Shown piece by piece: positions 1 through 8,691 of a stretch of DNA of 64,000 bases. Numbering within the stretch: the first letter of the stretch is position 1; each line of letters starts with the position of its first letter. Origin of the DNA: an uncultured Fretibacterium sp. (GTDB lineage Bacteria > Synergistota > Synergistia > Synergistales > Aminobacteriaceae). The stretch lies in the NCBI GenBank assembly GCA_946186205.1, contig CAMHMH010000002.1:310001-374000 (forward strand), given 5' to 3'. A program made the position numbers and the translations under genes. The notes below the pieces were generated by a model. It saw nothing but the letters and a program-made list of their open reading frames with translations, was not told where the DNA came from and did not search any database.

Positions 1-2
1 GA

Positions 3-305
3 AAACGCGCAAGACGATTCCGCAATGTCAAGCAGACAAAAGATTTTGACAAAGACTGGGAGCGTCTCGATGCTTCAGGACGGCACGACATGCACAGAAT
101 CAAAGAGGGTATGTCAATTCTTGCGATCAATGAAGGCCCTATGCCCCCGGAATGGGACGATCACGAACTTACGGGGAAATTTGAAGGCTTCAGAGAGTGC
201 CACGTTAAAGGCGACCTTCTTTTAGTGTACAGGATAACCAACGGCGCAAAGTTTGAGACTGTAACGTTCATGCGGGCGTGTACTCATTCTGATTTATTCA
301 AATAG
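3..305 (+). CDS. YafQ/RelE-family mRNA interferase toxin, 5' truncated
   Basis: An open frame runs from the window edge to a TAG at 303-305, leaving about 100 residues. The C-terminal half has the YafQ pattern: DHELTGKFEGFRECHVKGD, then a LVYRI strand, then a closing THSDLF. The histidines in DHEL, ECHV and THSD match the positions used by YafQ-type ribosome-dependent endoribonucleases. The tryptophan that usually follows the catalytic aspartate is replaced by leucine (KGDLLLVY). The start codon and the expected upstream DinJ-like antitoxin would lie outside the window. An internal ATG at 90 would remove the conserved first helix and is unlikely to be the start. Family assignment is by motif only; activity is inferred. 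Confidence 0.8.
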   Translation, partial: KRARRFRNVKQTKDFDKDWERLDASGRHDMHRIKEGMSILAINEGPMPPEWDDHELTGKFEGFRECHVKGDLLLVYRITNGAKFETVTFMRACTHSDLFK

Positions 306-330
306 CAAACTTTGAGGGAGGCTGAGTCAA

Positions 331-1221
331 ATGGAATTACGATTGCTGAAATATTTTCTCGAAGCCGCAAACGAACTTCACATTACGAGGACTGCTGAAA
401 GACTCCACATGACACAGCCGTCGCTCTCAAAACAGCTCGGTACTCTCGAACGCGAATTAGGCCGCAAGTTATACGTCCGCGAAAGATACGGTATACGACT
501 CACCAATGACGGAATACTCTTCAGGAAACGCGCTCAGGAAATCGTTGACCTTGAAGCAAAAACTCTCGCTGAATTTGCTGACGACTACGCACAGACCATA
601 ACAGGCACAGTCTATATAGGTGCGGGAGAAACAAAGGGCGTGAAATATATCGGGCAGGTTCTCAGCGAGATACGCGCGGAATTTCCCGGCATCAATTACA
701 GAATGATCAGCGGAGACTATGAAGACATTGCAGAGAAACTCACACGGGGATTAATTGATTTCGGGCTTTTTGTCGGCAAAGTGAGTCTGAAGGATTACGA
801 CTGTCTTGCGCTTCCTGAGTGTGATACTTGGGGATTAATCGTGAGGAGTGATGACCCTTTAGCGCAGAAAGAATCTATCACCCCTGACGACATTAAAGGC
901 CGCGAATTATTGTTCTCTCATCAGGCGCAGGCACATGGCGAGTTCTCAGAATGGTTAGGATTCCGCGCTGACACCCTCAACATCACAGGCACTCACAATC
1001 TTGCGTACAATGCTTCCGTAATGGTTCGCGAGGGACTCGGAGTCTTAATCACAATTGACGGAATAATAGACACGAGTCAAAACAGCGGACTCAAATTCAT
1101 TCCGTTAATGCCAGCAATGAAAGCCGAACTCGTTTTAGCGTGGAAGAAAGAAGCTATACTCTCAAAGGCCGCTCAGAAATTCTTGCAGGTCTTCAAACGC
1201 TCAATCACTCAGAACGTTTAG
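331..1221 (+). CDS. LysR-family transcriptional regulator
   Basis: A 296-residue protein of standard LysR length. Residues 1-60 form the winged helix-turn-helix (LKYFLEAANELHITRTAERLH, then the recognition helix MTQPSLSKQLGTLERELG). Residues about 90-290 form the two-lobed effector-binding domain. The ATG at 331 follows a GAGGGAGG ribosome site. No divergently transcribed target lies next to it: the upstream gene is the toxin and the downstream gene is convergent and overlaps its 3' end by 17 bp. The regulated genes and the ligand cannot be inferred from context. Confidence 0.92.
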   Translation: MELRLLKYFLEAANELHITRTAERLHMTQPSLSKQLGTLERELGRKLYVRERYGIRLTNDGILFRKRAQEIVDLEAKTLAEFADDYAQTITGTVYIGAGETKGVKYIGQVLSEIRAEFPGINYRMISGDYEDIAEKLTRGLIDFGLFVGKVSLKDYDCLALPECDTWGLIVRSDDPLAQKESITPDDIKGRELLFSHQAQAHGEFSEWLGFRADTLNITGTHNLAYNASVMVREGLGVLITIDGIIDTSQNSGLKFIPLMPAMKAELVLAWKKEAILSKAAQKFLQVFKRSITQNV

Positions 1222-3043
1222 CAACAAACATAGCACGCACTGAATTAAGCACAGCAAGTATCATCACGCCTACGTCAGCAAAAACAGCAAGCCTCATTCC
1301 CGCAAGACCGAACGCGCCTAACGCAAGGCACGCAATCTTTACGCCTATTGAGCCGATAACATTCTCGCGCACAATCATCATGCACTTACGGGAAATTCTC
1401 ACAGCCTCGGGTATCTTCATCAAATCATCGTCCATAATAACAACGTCAGCAGCCTCAATAGCAGCGTCGCTCCCAAGACAGCCCATCGCGATTCCCACGT
1501 CAGAGCACGCAAGAACAGGAGCATCATTTATCCCGTCGCCCACAAACGCACGTACTCCTTCAACGCTTTCGACTCTCTTCACCTTGTCCGCAGGCAATAA
1601 CCCGCTGTAATATTCCGTTATTCCGGTTTCGTCCGCTGTTCTTTTTGCTGACTGCTCAGAGTCCCCCGTAAGCATTATTATCTTTCTGACTCCTTCTGAC
1701 CTCAGCGACTCGATTGCTGGCTTTGCGCTGTCCTTCACCTTGTCCGAAATCACGACACGGCCCGCATAACTTCCGCCCGATGAAATGTGTACGACAGTCC
1801 CGGCTTCATCACATGGCCTTATGTCATCATCAACGACTCCCGAAATAAAGCTCAGATTTCCCGCGCAGACTTCAGAGCCTTCAACCTTAGCCCGGACTCC
1901 ATGACCGGCAATTTCTTCTGACTCTTCAACCCTGCAATTGTCCGACTCATTCGGGTATGCTTTTCTCAGAGCGACGGCCGCCGGGTGTGATGAGTATCTC
2001 TCAGCATGCGCGGCTATGTGCAATAATTCATTCTCACTCATTGAGTCTGCGTGAACTGATGAGACCTCAAAGACTCCCCGCGTTAATGTCCCGGTCTTGT
2101 CGAAAATCACCGCTGACAATTCCGCGAGCCTCTCAACAAATATTCCTCCCTTGACCAAAATTCCCCGTCTCCCTGCTCCGCCGACTGCCGCGAAGAACGC
2201 AAGAGGAACGCTCACAACTAACGCACAAGGGCAGCTCACCACAAGAAACGTCAGCGCACGGTAAACCCAAGCCCGAAAATTTCCCGCGAATATCGGAGGA
2301 ACTAGCGCGAGGATTAACGCTGAGGCACATACCGCAGGAGTGTAGACTCTCGCAAAGCGTGTTATGAATTTCTCCGAGTGTGATTTGCTGTCTGATGTCT
2401 CCTCGATAAGCGCGAGTATCTTTGACGCTGTTGACTGGGTGAATGTCTTTGTCGTTCGGACTCTAAGCACTCCCGACATGTTTACAGCTCCGCTCAATAT
2501 CTCATCACCCGCATTAATGCTTCTTGGTACGCTCTCACCCGTCAATGCGCTTGTGTCTACTGCTGAATGTCCTTCTATTATTATTCCGTCAATGGGGATC
2601 TTCTCGCCGGGCTTTATGATTATCACGCTGCCTTCTGTTACTTCTGAAGGGTCAACTCGCTGTGATGTTCCGTCTTCATTCTCTACATTCGCGTAATCCG
2701 GCCTCAAGTCCATTAGCGCAGAAATATTTTCCCGCGTCCTGTCTGAAGCGTAATCGGAGAAAAGCTCGCCTACCTGATAGAACATCATTACCGCGCAGGC
2801 TTCAAAGTTTTCACCGAGAATCAACGCTCCTATTGTTGCGACGCTCATCAGAAAATGCTCGTCAAAAATTTCTCCCTCTCTTATTCCTTCAACGGCTTCA
2901 AGTATCACGTCATATCCCGAAATCAAATACGCCGAAAGATAAAGGACAGTCGCAAAATTTCCCGCGTCAAAAATTTTTATCCCCGCGAGAATCAATCCGG
3001 CCATGACAATACGCACGATGATTTTCATGCGCTCATTCATCAT
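1205..3043 (-). CDS. P1B-type heavy-metal-translocating ATPase (Zn/Cd/Pb type)
   Basis: A 612-residue ion pump that would use ATP to export soft divalent metals across the inner membrane. Visible motifs are TGES in the actuator domain (168-171), the CPC metal site in a membrane helix (271-273), the phosphorylation motif DKTGTLT (315-321), the P1B histidine-proline signature (353-354) and GDGIND (502-507). No N-terminal HMA or cysteine-rich metal-binding domain is present, so the protein is shorter than E. coli ZntA. An ArsR/SmtB repressor lies 68 bp upstream on the same strand, the usual CadC/ZiaR arrangement, which supports Zn/Cd/Pb export. GAGGTG precedes the ATG. The 3' end overlaps the LysR gene convergently. 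Confidence 0.93.
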   Translation of the reverse strand: MMNERMKIIVRIVMAGLILAGIKIFDAGNFATVLYLSAYLISGYDVILEAVEGIREGEIFDEHFLMSVATIGALILGENFEACAVMMFYQVGELFSDYASDRTRENISALMDLRPDYANVENEDGTSQRVDPSEVTEGSVIIIKPGEKIPIDGIIIEGHSAVDTSALTGESVPRSINAGDEILSGAVNMSGVLRVRTTKTFTQSTASKILALIEETSDSKSHSEKFITRFARVYTPAVCASALILALVPPIFAGNFRAWVYRALTFLVVSCPCALVVSVPLAFFAAVGGAGRRGILVKGGIFVERLAELSAVIFDKTGTLTRGVFEVSSVHADSMSENELLHIAAHAERYSSHPAAVALRKAYPNESDNCRVEESEEIAGHGVRAKVEGSEVCAGNLSFISGVVDDDIRPCDEAGTVVHISSGGSYAGRVVISDKVKDSAKPAIESLRSEGVRKIIMLTGDSEQSAKRTADETGITEYYSGLLPADKVKRVESVEGVRAFVGDGINDAPVLACSDVGIAMGCLGSDAAIEAADVVIMDDDLMKIPEAVRISRKCMMIVRENVIGSIGVKIACLALGAFGLAGMRLAVFADVGVMILAVLNSVRAMFVAKRSE

Positions 3044-3055
3044 TTATGCACCTCG

Positions 3056-3122
3056 TATTCAAATATTCGTTTGAGTATTGGATAACTGCGGGGAATTATA
3101 CTGCGTTAGGTTTATGAGTCAA
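3056..3122 (-). promoter_or_regulatory. Promoter and dyad operator upstream of the metal ATPase
   Basis: On the minus strand TTGACT (3117-3122) and TATAAT (3095-3100) are separated by 16 bp, overlapping the last codons of the arsR-like gene. Just downstream lies an inverted repeat, TACTCAAA-N6-TTTGAATA on the minus strand (3056-3077), with 7 of 8 arm positions matching, immediately before the ATPase ribosome site. The layout suggests that the ATPase has its own promoter with an ArsR/SmtB-type operator inside the transcribed leader. Binding is inferred. Confidence 0.45.
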
Positions 3123-3480
3123 TATTTTCGACGGGGCATGTGATCTTGAACATAGCTTCTATTGTTGAGTGAAGTAACTTTGCTTCTTGTGTGTCATTAA
3201 GCGAGTAATGAATCTCCTGGCCTTGTCTCTGAGCCTTAACGAGTCCGCTTCGTCTTAAGAGTTGAAGGTGATGTGATACAACGGCATTGCTTGCACCGAT
3301 AGCGGCGGCGATGTCCGAAACACATTCGCGGCTGTGGCAGAGTATCCACAAAATTTTCAGCCTCGTACCGTCTCCGAGCTGTGAGAAAACGTCTGCTGCC
3401 TCTGAGAATTTCTCACCTTCAGGCATTCTCTCAAGCACAGTATTAATATTCTTGTCATGATTATGCGGAAGCCTCATCAT
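3112..3480 (-). CDS. ArsR/SmtB-family metal-responsive repressor
   Basis: A 122-residue winged-helix regulator. The recognition helix is SNAVVSHHLQLLRRSGLVKAQ, followed by the beta-wing GQEIHYSL. A cysteine in the segment HSRECVSD lies where ArsR/CadC proteins hold their helix-alpha3 metal thiolates. A histidine-rich N-terminus (PHNHDKN) and a C-terminal cysteine could add ligands. It is the first gene of a two-gene unit with the metal ATPase, so it probably represses the pump until Zn, Cd or Pb binds. Metal specificity cannot be settled from sequence. Confidence 0.9.
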   Translation of the reverse strand: MMRLPHNHDKNINTVLERMPEGEKFSEAADVFSQLGDGTRLKILWILCHSRECVSDIAAAIGASNAVVSHHLQLLRRSGLVKAQRQGQEIHYSLNDTQEAKLLHSTIEAMFKITCPVENIDS

Positions 3481-3543
3481 TTATCACTCCTTGCGAGAAA
3501 GGGAAGCCGTGAAATTTGACTCCCCTTCAGAAAGTTTATGCCG

Positions 3544-4218
3544 CTAATACTGGTTTACAATTCCCGAAAACGTATTGACCTTATGGACTAGCTGCAATAC
3601 ATTTCCTTTTGACGGAATATCACGGGCTGTGCTGCTCTCATCGTCAACCGCAACAAAGCTCACTGAAGATCCCTTGCCGAGTATGAATGTCGTTATACCT
3701 CTTGTTGATTCGTACTCTGCGTAAATTTCCGCGTCATATGGTCTTGATGAGGCTGAAGCGTCCGTACTGTCTATGATGTCGAGCGCGTTATACCGCATGA
3801 GGTTTCCGCCAGTGAATGAGACATTGCCCCCGTAAGTGAAGTCCTCATTGCCCGCTGAAGGATCATACGCAAAGACTACACTGCCTGAATGAGACTCGTA
3901 ATCCGGCGCATAGTTCACAACGATGAAAGACTCGCCCGCTTTGATTTCCTCGCTGAAACCAAGATTTATTGTTGACTGTAATTCCTCGCTGCCTGTGTTC
4001 GAGACGTAATATTTTGCTCCGTTCATGCCTGAGAGACTCGCGCCCTTGTAGACTCTGTACCTCTTGTTGCGTTCAAGAGCCGGGGAACTCAATACGATAA
4101 CTTGTTTCACTTCATGGGTGATACTCTTGCCGCTTCCTGTTGATGATGATGATCCGCCGCCGCACCCTGAGAACACGAACAGAGACAGCGCGATTAACGC
4201 AAGATAAAATTTCCTCAA
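3544..4218 (-). CDS. Small lipoprotein, paralogue of the neighbouring carbohydrate-binding lipoprotein
   Basis: A lipoprotein of 224 residues from a TTG at 4218, which sits 9 nt after a GGAGGC ribosome site. An ATG further upstream (4290) lacks such a site and would place the signal peptide internally. The signal peptide ends in the lipobox FSGC, followed by a Gly/Ser linker. The body resembles residues about 55-175 of the next lipoprotein (LKRNGKYSLFRG against LERNKRYRVYKG; VIFAYNPNG against VVFAYDPSA). The last 20 residues also match (LQHRVNDFAGI against LVHKVNTFSGI). The protein therefore looks like the larger one without its beta-helix core. Function unknown; it is expected in the outer envelope. 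Confidence 0.75.
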   Translation of the reverse strand: MRKFYLALIALSLFVFSGCGGGSSSSTGSGKSITHEVKQVIVLSSPALERNKRYRVYKGASLSGMNGAKYYVSNTGSEELQSTINLGFSEEIKAGESFIVVNYAPDYESHSGSVVFAYDPSAGNEDFTYGGNVSFTGGNLMRYNALDIIDSTDASASSRPYDAEIYAEYESTRGITTFILGKGSSVSFVAVDDESSTARDIPSKGNVLQLVHKVNTFSGIVNQY

Positions 4219-4326
4219 TGTGAAATTGCCTCCAGTGTGTGAAATGTGATGAGCTATTCTACAATGAACTGACAAGAAAAAAGAGAGCACCCCCGAAGAG
4301 ATGCCCTCCCTTGAAATCTTTGCTGC

Positions 4327-6600
4327 TTAGTTCGTAGTTATTCCCGCGAAATCGTTTACTCTGTGCTGAAGCTCAAATGTTGCGCTTGATGATGGTATTG
4401 TTCTCTCGCCCTCAGTGTCAACGTCAAGAGTGCCGTCTTCCGGGAAAAGCGTGAATGTTGCATCGCCGACTGGCTGTGTCGTTGGTGTTACGGCCAGAGT
4501 CTTCACGGTTGTGCCTGTGCCTGTGCCAGTACTGCCGCTTTGGTCTCCGCTTGTTGTACCGCCAGTGCTGCCGCTTTGATCTCCGCTAGTTGTACCGCCA
4601 GTGCTGCCGCTCTGATCTCCGCTCGTAGTGCCGCCGGTGCTGGGGGGCTGACTTCCTCCGCCTGAGCCGCTTGCCGCTGTCCAGTTGTATGTGGCGTTGC
4701 TAGAGATATACGGGTCAGCATTCTCTGCGTCCATTCCTGACTCGCCCGCTGAACCTATGCGCGTATTTCCTGCTGTTATGTTGACTGTTCCGCCGTTGAT
4801 GGCAATCCATCCGTTTGAGTCGATGCCGTCAGCGTTTGTTGATGAGATTGTCATTGTTCCGCTGTCCATCTGGAAGACTGACACATAATCTTCATTGACA
4901 TTTATCGCGTCATCGGGAGCTGTTACGGTGATATTTCCTCCGTTGATGAGCATGTGCATTTCGGAGTCGAGACCTTCATATGTTGACGAGGTGATATTGA
5001 GTGTGCCTGTACCGTTAGCGCCTCCGCCGATAACCATCGTCCGACGTGAATGAAACGCTCCGTCAAGTTTGTACATTTTTTCCTGCTGTCCGATGTCAGT
5101 CCCTATCTTTATGCTTGAGCCTGTGTATTTAGGGTTGTCATCATCGTCAAGTTTCGGGCAAAGCTCAAGTATCCTGTACGTGTTCGCGCCTGTGAATGTG
5201 TTAGTCGTTCCGTCAGCAACTTCTACTATTGCGCCGTTGATGTAATAATCTCCGCTTAACATCTTGTCGCCGATATTCTTCCACAAGTCATTTGCCGCGA
5301 GCGTTGACTGATCATCGTAGCCGTTATCTTCCGCCCATTTGTAGACTTTGTAGAACACGAGCGCGGGAGCTACTGTGCATTCGACATTAACGCCGCTGAG
5401 AATGAGTCCTACAACATCCTCTGACGTTTTGCCGACATCAATCCATATTTGCCCCTTCCATGTGCCTGAGAGTCTGTAGGTGCCGGGTTCTGTGATGTGA
5501 AGCACGGGGTTTGCGTATGCGTCCGCTGATGAGTGAGTCATTGTCGAGAATGATGCTATTGAGCTGTCAGCCGCCGCCGCGAATGAACCCATAACAGGAA
5601 GCCTTGTATCACTGCCGGGTGCTGAAGGAGGTTCGCCGGGTCTGTCTCCGCTGGGCATTGTTCCGCCGGGAGCACCGCCCATTCCCATACTCATCGGGAG
5701 AGTCGCAAATATGTACTTGTCGGAGCTGTACTCGCTGCCGAGATTGTATTTTGTGAGATTTGCCGCGAGTCCTTCTCTTACTGCTTCTTGTGTGAAGTCA
5801 TAATACACTACGTACTCTGTATCCTCGTCCTTTGTTGCGGTGTTCGATGTCGTGAAGTTCAGAGTGTTTGACGTGTATCGGACATCATGCGCGATATAGA
5901 GTCCGTTTTTTGTTCCGGCTGACTCTATTGCTTCCTCGTATGCGTCTGAGTCAAGCTCTGTCGAGTCTCCGCTGAGAGTCCAATATTCAGCAGGGTGCTG
6001 AGGGTCTGCGTGCCAAATGTAATCGTATACAGGGATACTTGTTCCGCCGGCTGTCGCTGTTCCGTCAGAGTTAAGCACTATGTCAATAATTCCCTCGCTG
6101 TCTTCAAGCTCAACTGATGACCCCGTAAGTGTCAGGTTCGTATACTTGAGCTTTGTACCCTCTATGCGGTAAACGATTGATGATGTGTCCTCGCCCGTTC
6201 CGTTAGGGTTATACGCAAAAATTACTGTCCTGTCATCCGAATCAGTCAAGACAAAAGGCAAATCCTCACTCACTGCTGACGAGTATTCAAGATTCATTGT
6301 GAGAGTCTCACCGTCGCGTGATACAACTGAAGCAGGAGCCGCATAATATTTCGCTGACGTTCCGAGAAGAACAACATCATTTCCCCTGAAGAGGCTGTAC
6401 TTCCCGTTGCGCTTGAGTGCCGGCGATTTGATGACCATCGTTCTGCTTTGCGCTGATTGAGTCGTCGTCTGCTGTTCCTCCTGAGTCTGACTCTGCTGGT
6501 TGAGTTTGACATCTCCTCCGCTGCTGCCTCCGCACCCTGACATTGCGAACACCATCAATGCCAGCGCGAAAAGGTAAACTGTTACGCAAATTTTTTTCAT
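4327..6600 (-). CDS. Lipoprotein with Cthe_2159-like (DUF4353) carbohydrate-binding beta-helix
   Basis: A 757-residue exported lipoprotein with lipobox MSGC at residue about 22. An N-terminal module (about 55-175) is shared with the adjacent small lipoprotein. The central and C-terminal part (about 370-650) carries the repeated pattern of Cthe_2159-type proteins, such as DDAINVNEDYVSVFQ and NADGIDSNGWIAINGGTV. This is a right-handed beta-helix family known to bind acidic or cellulosic polysaccharides. A low-complexity GGTTSGDQSGST linker repeats three times before the C-terminal module. The small paralogue follows it on the same strand about 110 bp downstream. Sugar binding is a family inference; no catalytic residues were identified. 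Confidence 0.78.
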   Translation of the reverse strand: MKKICVTVYLFALALMVFAMSGCGGSSGGDVKLNQQSQTQEEQQTTTQSAQSRTMVIKSPALKRNGKYSLFRGNDVVLLGTSAKYYAAPASVVSRDGETLTMNLEYSSAVSEDLPFVLTDSDDRTVIFAYNPNGTGEDTSSIVYRIEGTKLKYTNLTLTGSSVELEDSEGIIDIVLNSDGTATAGGTSIPVYDYIWHADPQHPAEYWTLSGDSTELDSDAYEEAIESAGTKNGLYIAHDVRYTSNTLNFTTSNTATKDEDTEYVVYYDFTQEAVREGLAANLTKYNLGSEYSSDKYIFATLPMSMGMGGAPGGTMPSGDRPGEPPSAPGSDTRLPVMGSFAAAADSSIASFSTMTHSSADAYANPVLHITEPGTYRLSGTWKGQIWIDVGKTSEDVVGLILSGVNVECTVAPALVFYKVYKWAEDNGYDDQSTLAANDLWKNIGDKMLSGDYYINGAIVEVADGTTNTFTGANTYRILELCPKLDDDDNPKYTGSSIKIGTDIGQQEKMYKLDGAFHSRRTMVIGGGANGTGTLNITSSTYEGLDSEMHMLINGGNITVTAPDDAINVNEDYVSVFQMDSGTMTISSTNADGIDSNGWIAINGGTVNITAGNTRIGSAGESGMDAENADPYISSNATYNWTAASGSGGGSQPPSTGGTTSGDQSGSTGGTTSGDQSGSTGGTTSGDQSGSTGTGTGTTVKTLAVTPTTQPVGDATFTLFPEDGTLDVDTEGERTIPSSSATFELQHRVNDFAGITTN
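4526..4643. repeat. 36-bp tandem repeat, three copies plus a partial, inside the lipoprotein gene
   Basis: Units at 4526-4561, 4562-4597 and 4598-4633, followed by about 10 bp of a fourth, encode the 12-residue linker unit GGTTSGDQSGST. The reading frame is kept, so copy-number change would only alter linker length. Confidence 0.9.
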
Positions 6601-6641
6601 TGCACATTACCCCTTTGAATTAATTTTTAGGATGACTGATT

Positions 6642-6669
6642 TTAACATGAAATACTTACGGCGTATAAT
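6642..6669 (+). promoter_or_regulatory. Sigma-70-type promoter for the thiT-cbiA leader
   Basis: TTAACA (6642-6647) and TATAAT (6664-6669) are separated by 16 bp. The predicted start, near 6676, is just before the first riboswitch helix, so the whole aptamer would be transcribed. Confidence 0.65.
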
Positions 6670-6680
6670 GTATTGACATT

Positions 6681-6765
6681 CAGGGGAGCTTATCTTTTGC
6701 TGAGAGTGTGAAAACATCACAGACCCTTTGAACCTGAAGCGGGTAATTCCGACGCAGGGAGTCAA
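6681..6765 (+). promoter_or_regulatory. TPP (THI-box) riboswitch
   Basis: The leader contains the conserved TPP aptamer blocks in order: CAGGGGAGC, then GCTGAGAG, then GACCCTTTGAACCTGA, then GGGTAATTCCGACGCAGGGA. These form the pyrimidine- and pyrophosphate-binding arms of the THI element. No hairpin followed by a T tract lies between the aptamer and the thiT start at 6809. Control is therefore more likely through access to the GGAGG site than through premature termination. Confidence 0.96.
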
Positions 6766-6808
6766 ATCTATACTCACCTTGAAAATTTTCACAGCAGGAG
6801 GAATATTT

Positions 6809-7318
6809 ATGCCTTCAAGACACAGAAGCATCGCTCCAATGATAGAGTGTGCGCTTTGCGTGGCTCTGTCTTTCGTCATGTCAAAAATTAATCTCTTCAC
6901 TATGCCGCAGGGAGGCTCGGTAGACTTTGAGCTTGTCCCGTTAATCATATTCGCTTACCGCCGCGGATGGAAATGGGGAATCAATGCCGGCATTCTCACA
7001 GGGTTAATGCGTATCATTCTCGGCTCTCACTTCTACACGCCCGTGCAGGTCATTCTTGATTACCCTGTTGCTTATGCGTTCGTCGGACTCGCTGACCTTC
7101 ATCCCTGGTGGCTAGGACTCATTCTTGCGTGGGCAGGACAGACAGCTTCAAGCGTAGTGTCAGGCGCAATCTTCTTCGCACAATACGCGCCGGAAGGCCA
7201 AAGCCCTTGGGTGTATTCATTCTTCTACAATGCCCCGGTGTTAGGCGCAAAATATATCCTCTCAGGAATCGCGGCTTTCATTCTCTGGAAGATCCTTGAG
7301 CGTGAATTATCCGTGTGA
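6809..7318 (+). CDS. thiT: ThiT, thiamine-specific S component of an ECF transporter
   Basis: A 169-residue hydrophobic protein of about six membrane helices. It captures thiamine in the inner membrane for an ECF energy-coupling module (EcfA, EcfA', EcfT) encoded elsewhere. ThiT-like features are the GGSVDFELVPLI segment after helix 2 and the aromatic-rich WVYSFFYNAPVLGAKYI near the C-terminus. The ATG at 6809 follows GGAGG at 6 nt. A longer in-frame reading from 6728 would translate the riboswitch and is rejected. The TPP riboswitch immediately upstream independently supports thiamine as substrate. It overlaps cbiA by 4 bp. Confidence 0.9.
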   Translation: MPSRHRSIAPMIECALCVALSFVMSKINLFTMPQGGSVDFELVPLIIFAYRRGWKWGINAGILTGLMRIILGSHFYTPVQVILDYPVAYAFVGLADLHPWWLGLILAWAGQTASSVVSGAIFFAQYAPEGQSPWVYSFFYNAPVLGAKYILSGIAAFILWKILERELSV

Positions 7319-8649
7319 AAAAAATAATCATTGCGGGAGCTTCGAGCCATTCGGGAAAAACCGTAACAGCTTGCGGGCTTCTCGCTTCTCTCAGAAAACG
7401 CGGACTGAAAGTTATTGCCTTCAAGACCGGGCCGGACTACATTGACACGGAATATTTGAGGCGGGCCGGGCATTGTGAAGCATACAATCTCGACACGTGG
7501 CTGATGTCTCAGGAAGATACACACAGACTCTTCACGGAATATTCAGAAGGCAGCGACATAGCAGTGATTGAGGGCGCAATGGGACTCTTTGACGGGGGCA
7601 TTAACAGCACAGCGAATATAGCGAGGCTTCTTGATGCTCCTGTTGTGCTTGTGATTAATGCCCGTTCGGTTGGTGAAAGTGCCGCTGCTTTGGCATTGGG
7701 CTTCAGGGAATTTGACAGAGGCATAAACATGGCCGGAGTGATTCTTAACTTCACGGGATCAGATTATCACACTGAAATAATATCGTCAGCACTGAATCGA
7801 ATCGGCATAAAATTTTTGGGAGCGTTGAAACGTGATGAACGACTCAGAATCCCGGAGCGTCATTTAGGATTGATGAGCGCGAACGAGAATAGCAAGTTTG
7901 ACTTTGAGGAGCTGGGAACGAAATTTGAGTCTTCAGTCAATGTTGACGAAATCTTGCGGCTGTCTCAAAATGAAATTGTCGAAACGAGTCGGCCATGTCA
8001 AAAACTTATCACGCAAAAAAAATATGATGTGCGAGTCGGAGTCGCCCGTGATGATTCATTCACATTCATTTACCCTGAGAGCATAAAGACTCTTGAGAAG
8101 CTCGGAGCTGAGATTGTACCGTTCAGCCCTCTTGATGATGATAGGATGCCGAATGCTGACGGGTATATATTCTGTGGGGGTTATCCTGAAATTTTCGCTG
8201 AGAGACTCGCTGACAATGTCCCGATGCTTGAGAGCGTGAGACGATGCCATAAACCTATTCTCGCTGAATGCGGCGGGATGATGTACTTGTGCCGGAGCCT
8301 GAAAGATTCTTGCGGACATAAATACGACATGGCCGGAGTGATACCGTTTGAGTCATTCATGAGTGAACGCGCTGTGATGGGATATATGACGGGAGTCGCT
8401 CTGAGGGATAATATTTTGTGCCGAAAAGGTGAGAGGATTCGCGGCCATGAGTACCACTACTCGCGGGTTGAGCCTGAATATTACGGTGATACATGCGCGT
8501 TTGAGCTTGCGAGGCGCAGCACGGACTCTTCACATTACGGCGGCTATTCGTCCGGGAATGTCTTGGCTTCATACCTTCATATAAACTTTTACGGGAATGA
8601 AAGACTTGCTGAAAATTTCATGCAGCGGTTGACTTCAAGCAGAGATTAA
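7315..8649 (+). CDS. cbiA: Cobyrinic acid a,c-diamide synthase (CbiA/CobB family)
   Basis: A 444-residue ATP- and glutamine-dependent amidase that would amidate the a and c carboxylates of cobyrinate in corrin synthesis. The N-terminal P-loop reads AGASSHSGKTVTACGLL, followed by FKTGPDYIDT. The C-terminal class I glutaminase domain has the nucleophile in AECGGMMYLC (about residue 323) and a late histidine in SYLHINF. The GTG start overlaps the thiT stop (GTGA), so translation is probably coupled and the gene falls under the TPP riboswitch. No other corrin gene is in the window. A related Ni-sirohydrochlorin amidase role is possible but less likely. Confidence 0.85.
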   Translation: MKKIIIAGASSHSGKTVTACGLLASLRKRGLKVIAFKTGPDYIDTEYLRRAGHCEAYNLDTWLMSQEDTHRLFTEYSEGSDIAVIEGAMGLFDGGINSTANIARLLDAPVVLVINARSVGESAAALALGFREFDRGINMAGVILNFTGSDYHTEIISSALNRIGIKFLGALKRDERLRIPERHLGLMSANENSKFDFEELGTKFESSVNVDEILRLSQNEIVETSRPCQKLITQKKYDVRVGVARDDSFTFIYPESIKTLEKLGAEIVPFSPLDDDRMPNADGYIFCGGYPEIFAERLADNVPMLESVRRCHKPILAECGGMMYLCRSLKDSCGHKYDMAGVIPFESFMSERAVMGYMTGVALRDNILCRKGERIRGHEYHYSRVEPEYYGDTCAFELARRSTDSSHYGGYSSGNVLASYLHINFYGNERLAENFMQRLTSSRD

Positions 8650-8691
8650 TAGATTATACTTTTCACAAAATCCATAAAGGGAGCAATTCAC

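Noticed and set aside
6728-6808. N-terminal extension of ThiT
   Set aside because: This reading would translate the TPP riboswitch; the ATG at 6809 with GGAGG gives the normal ThiT N-terminus.
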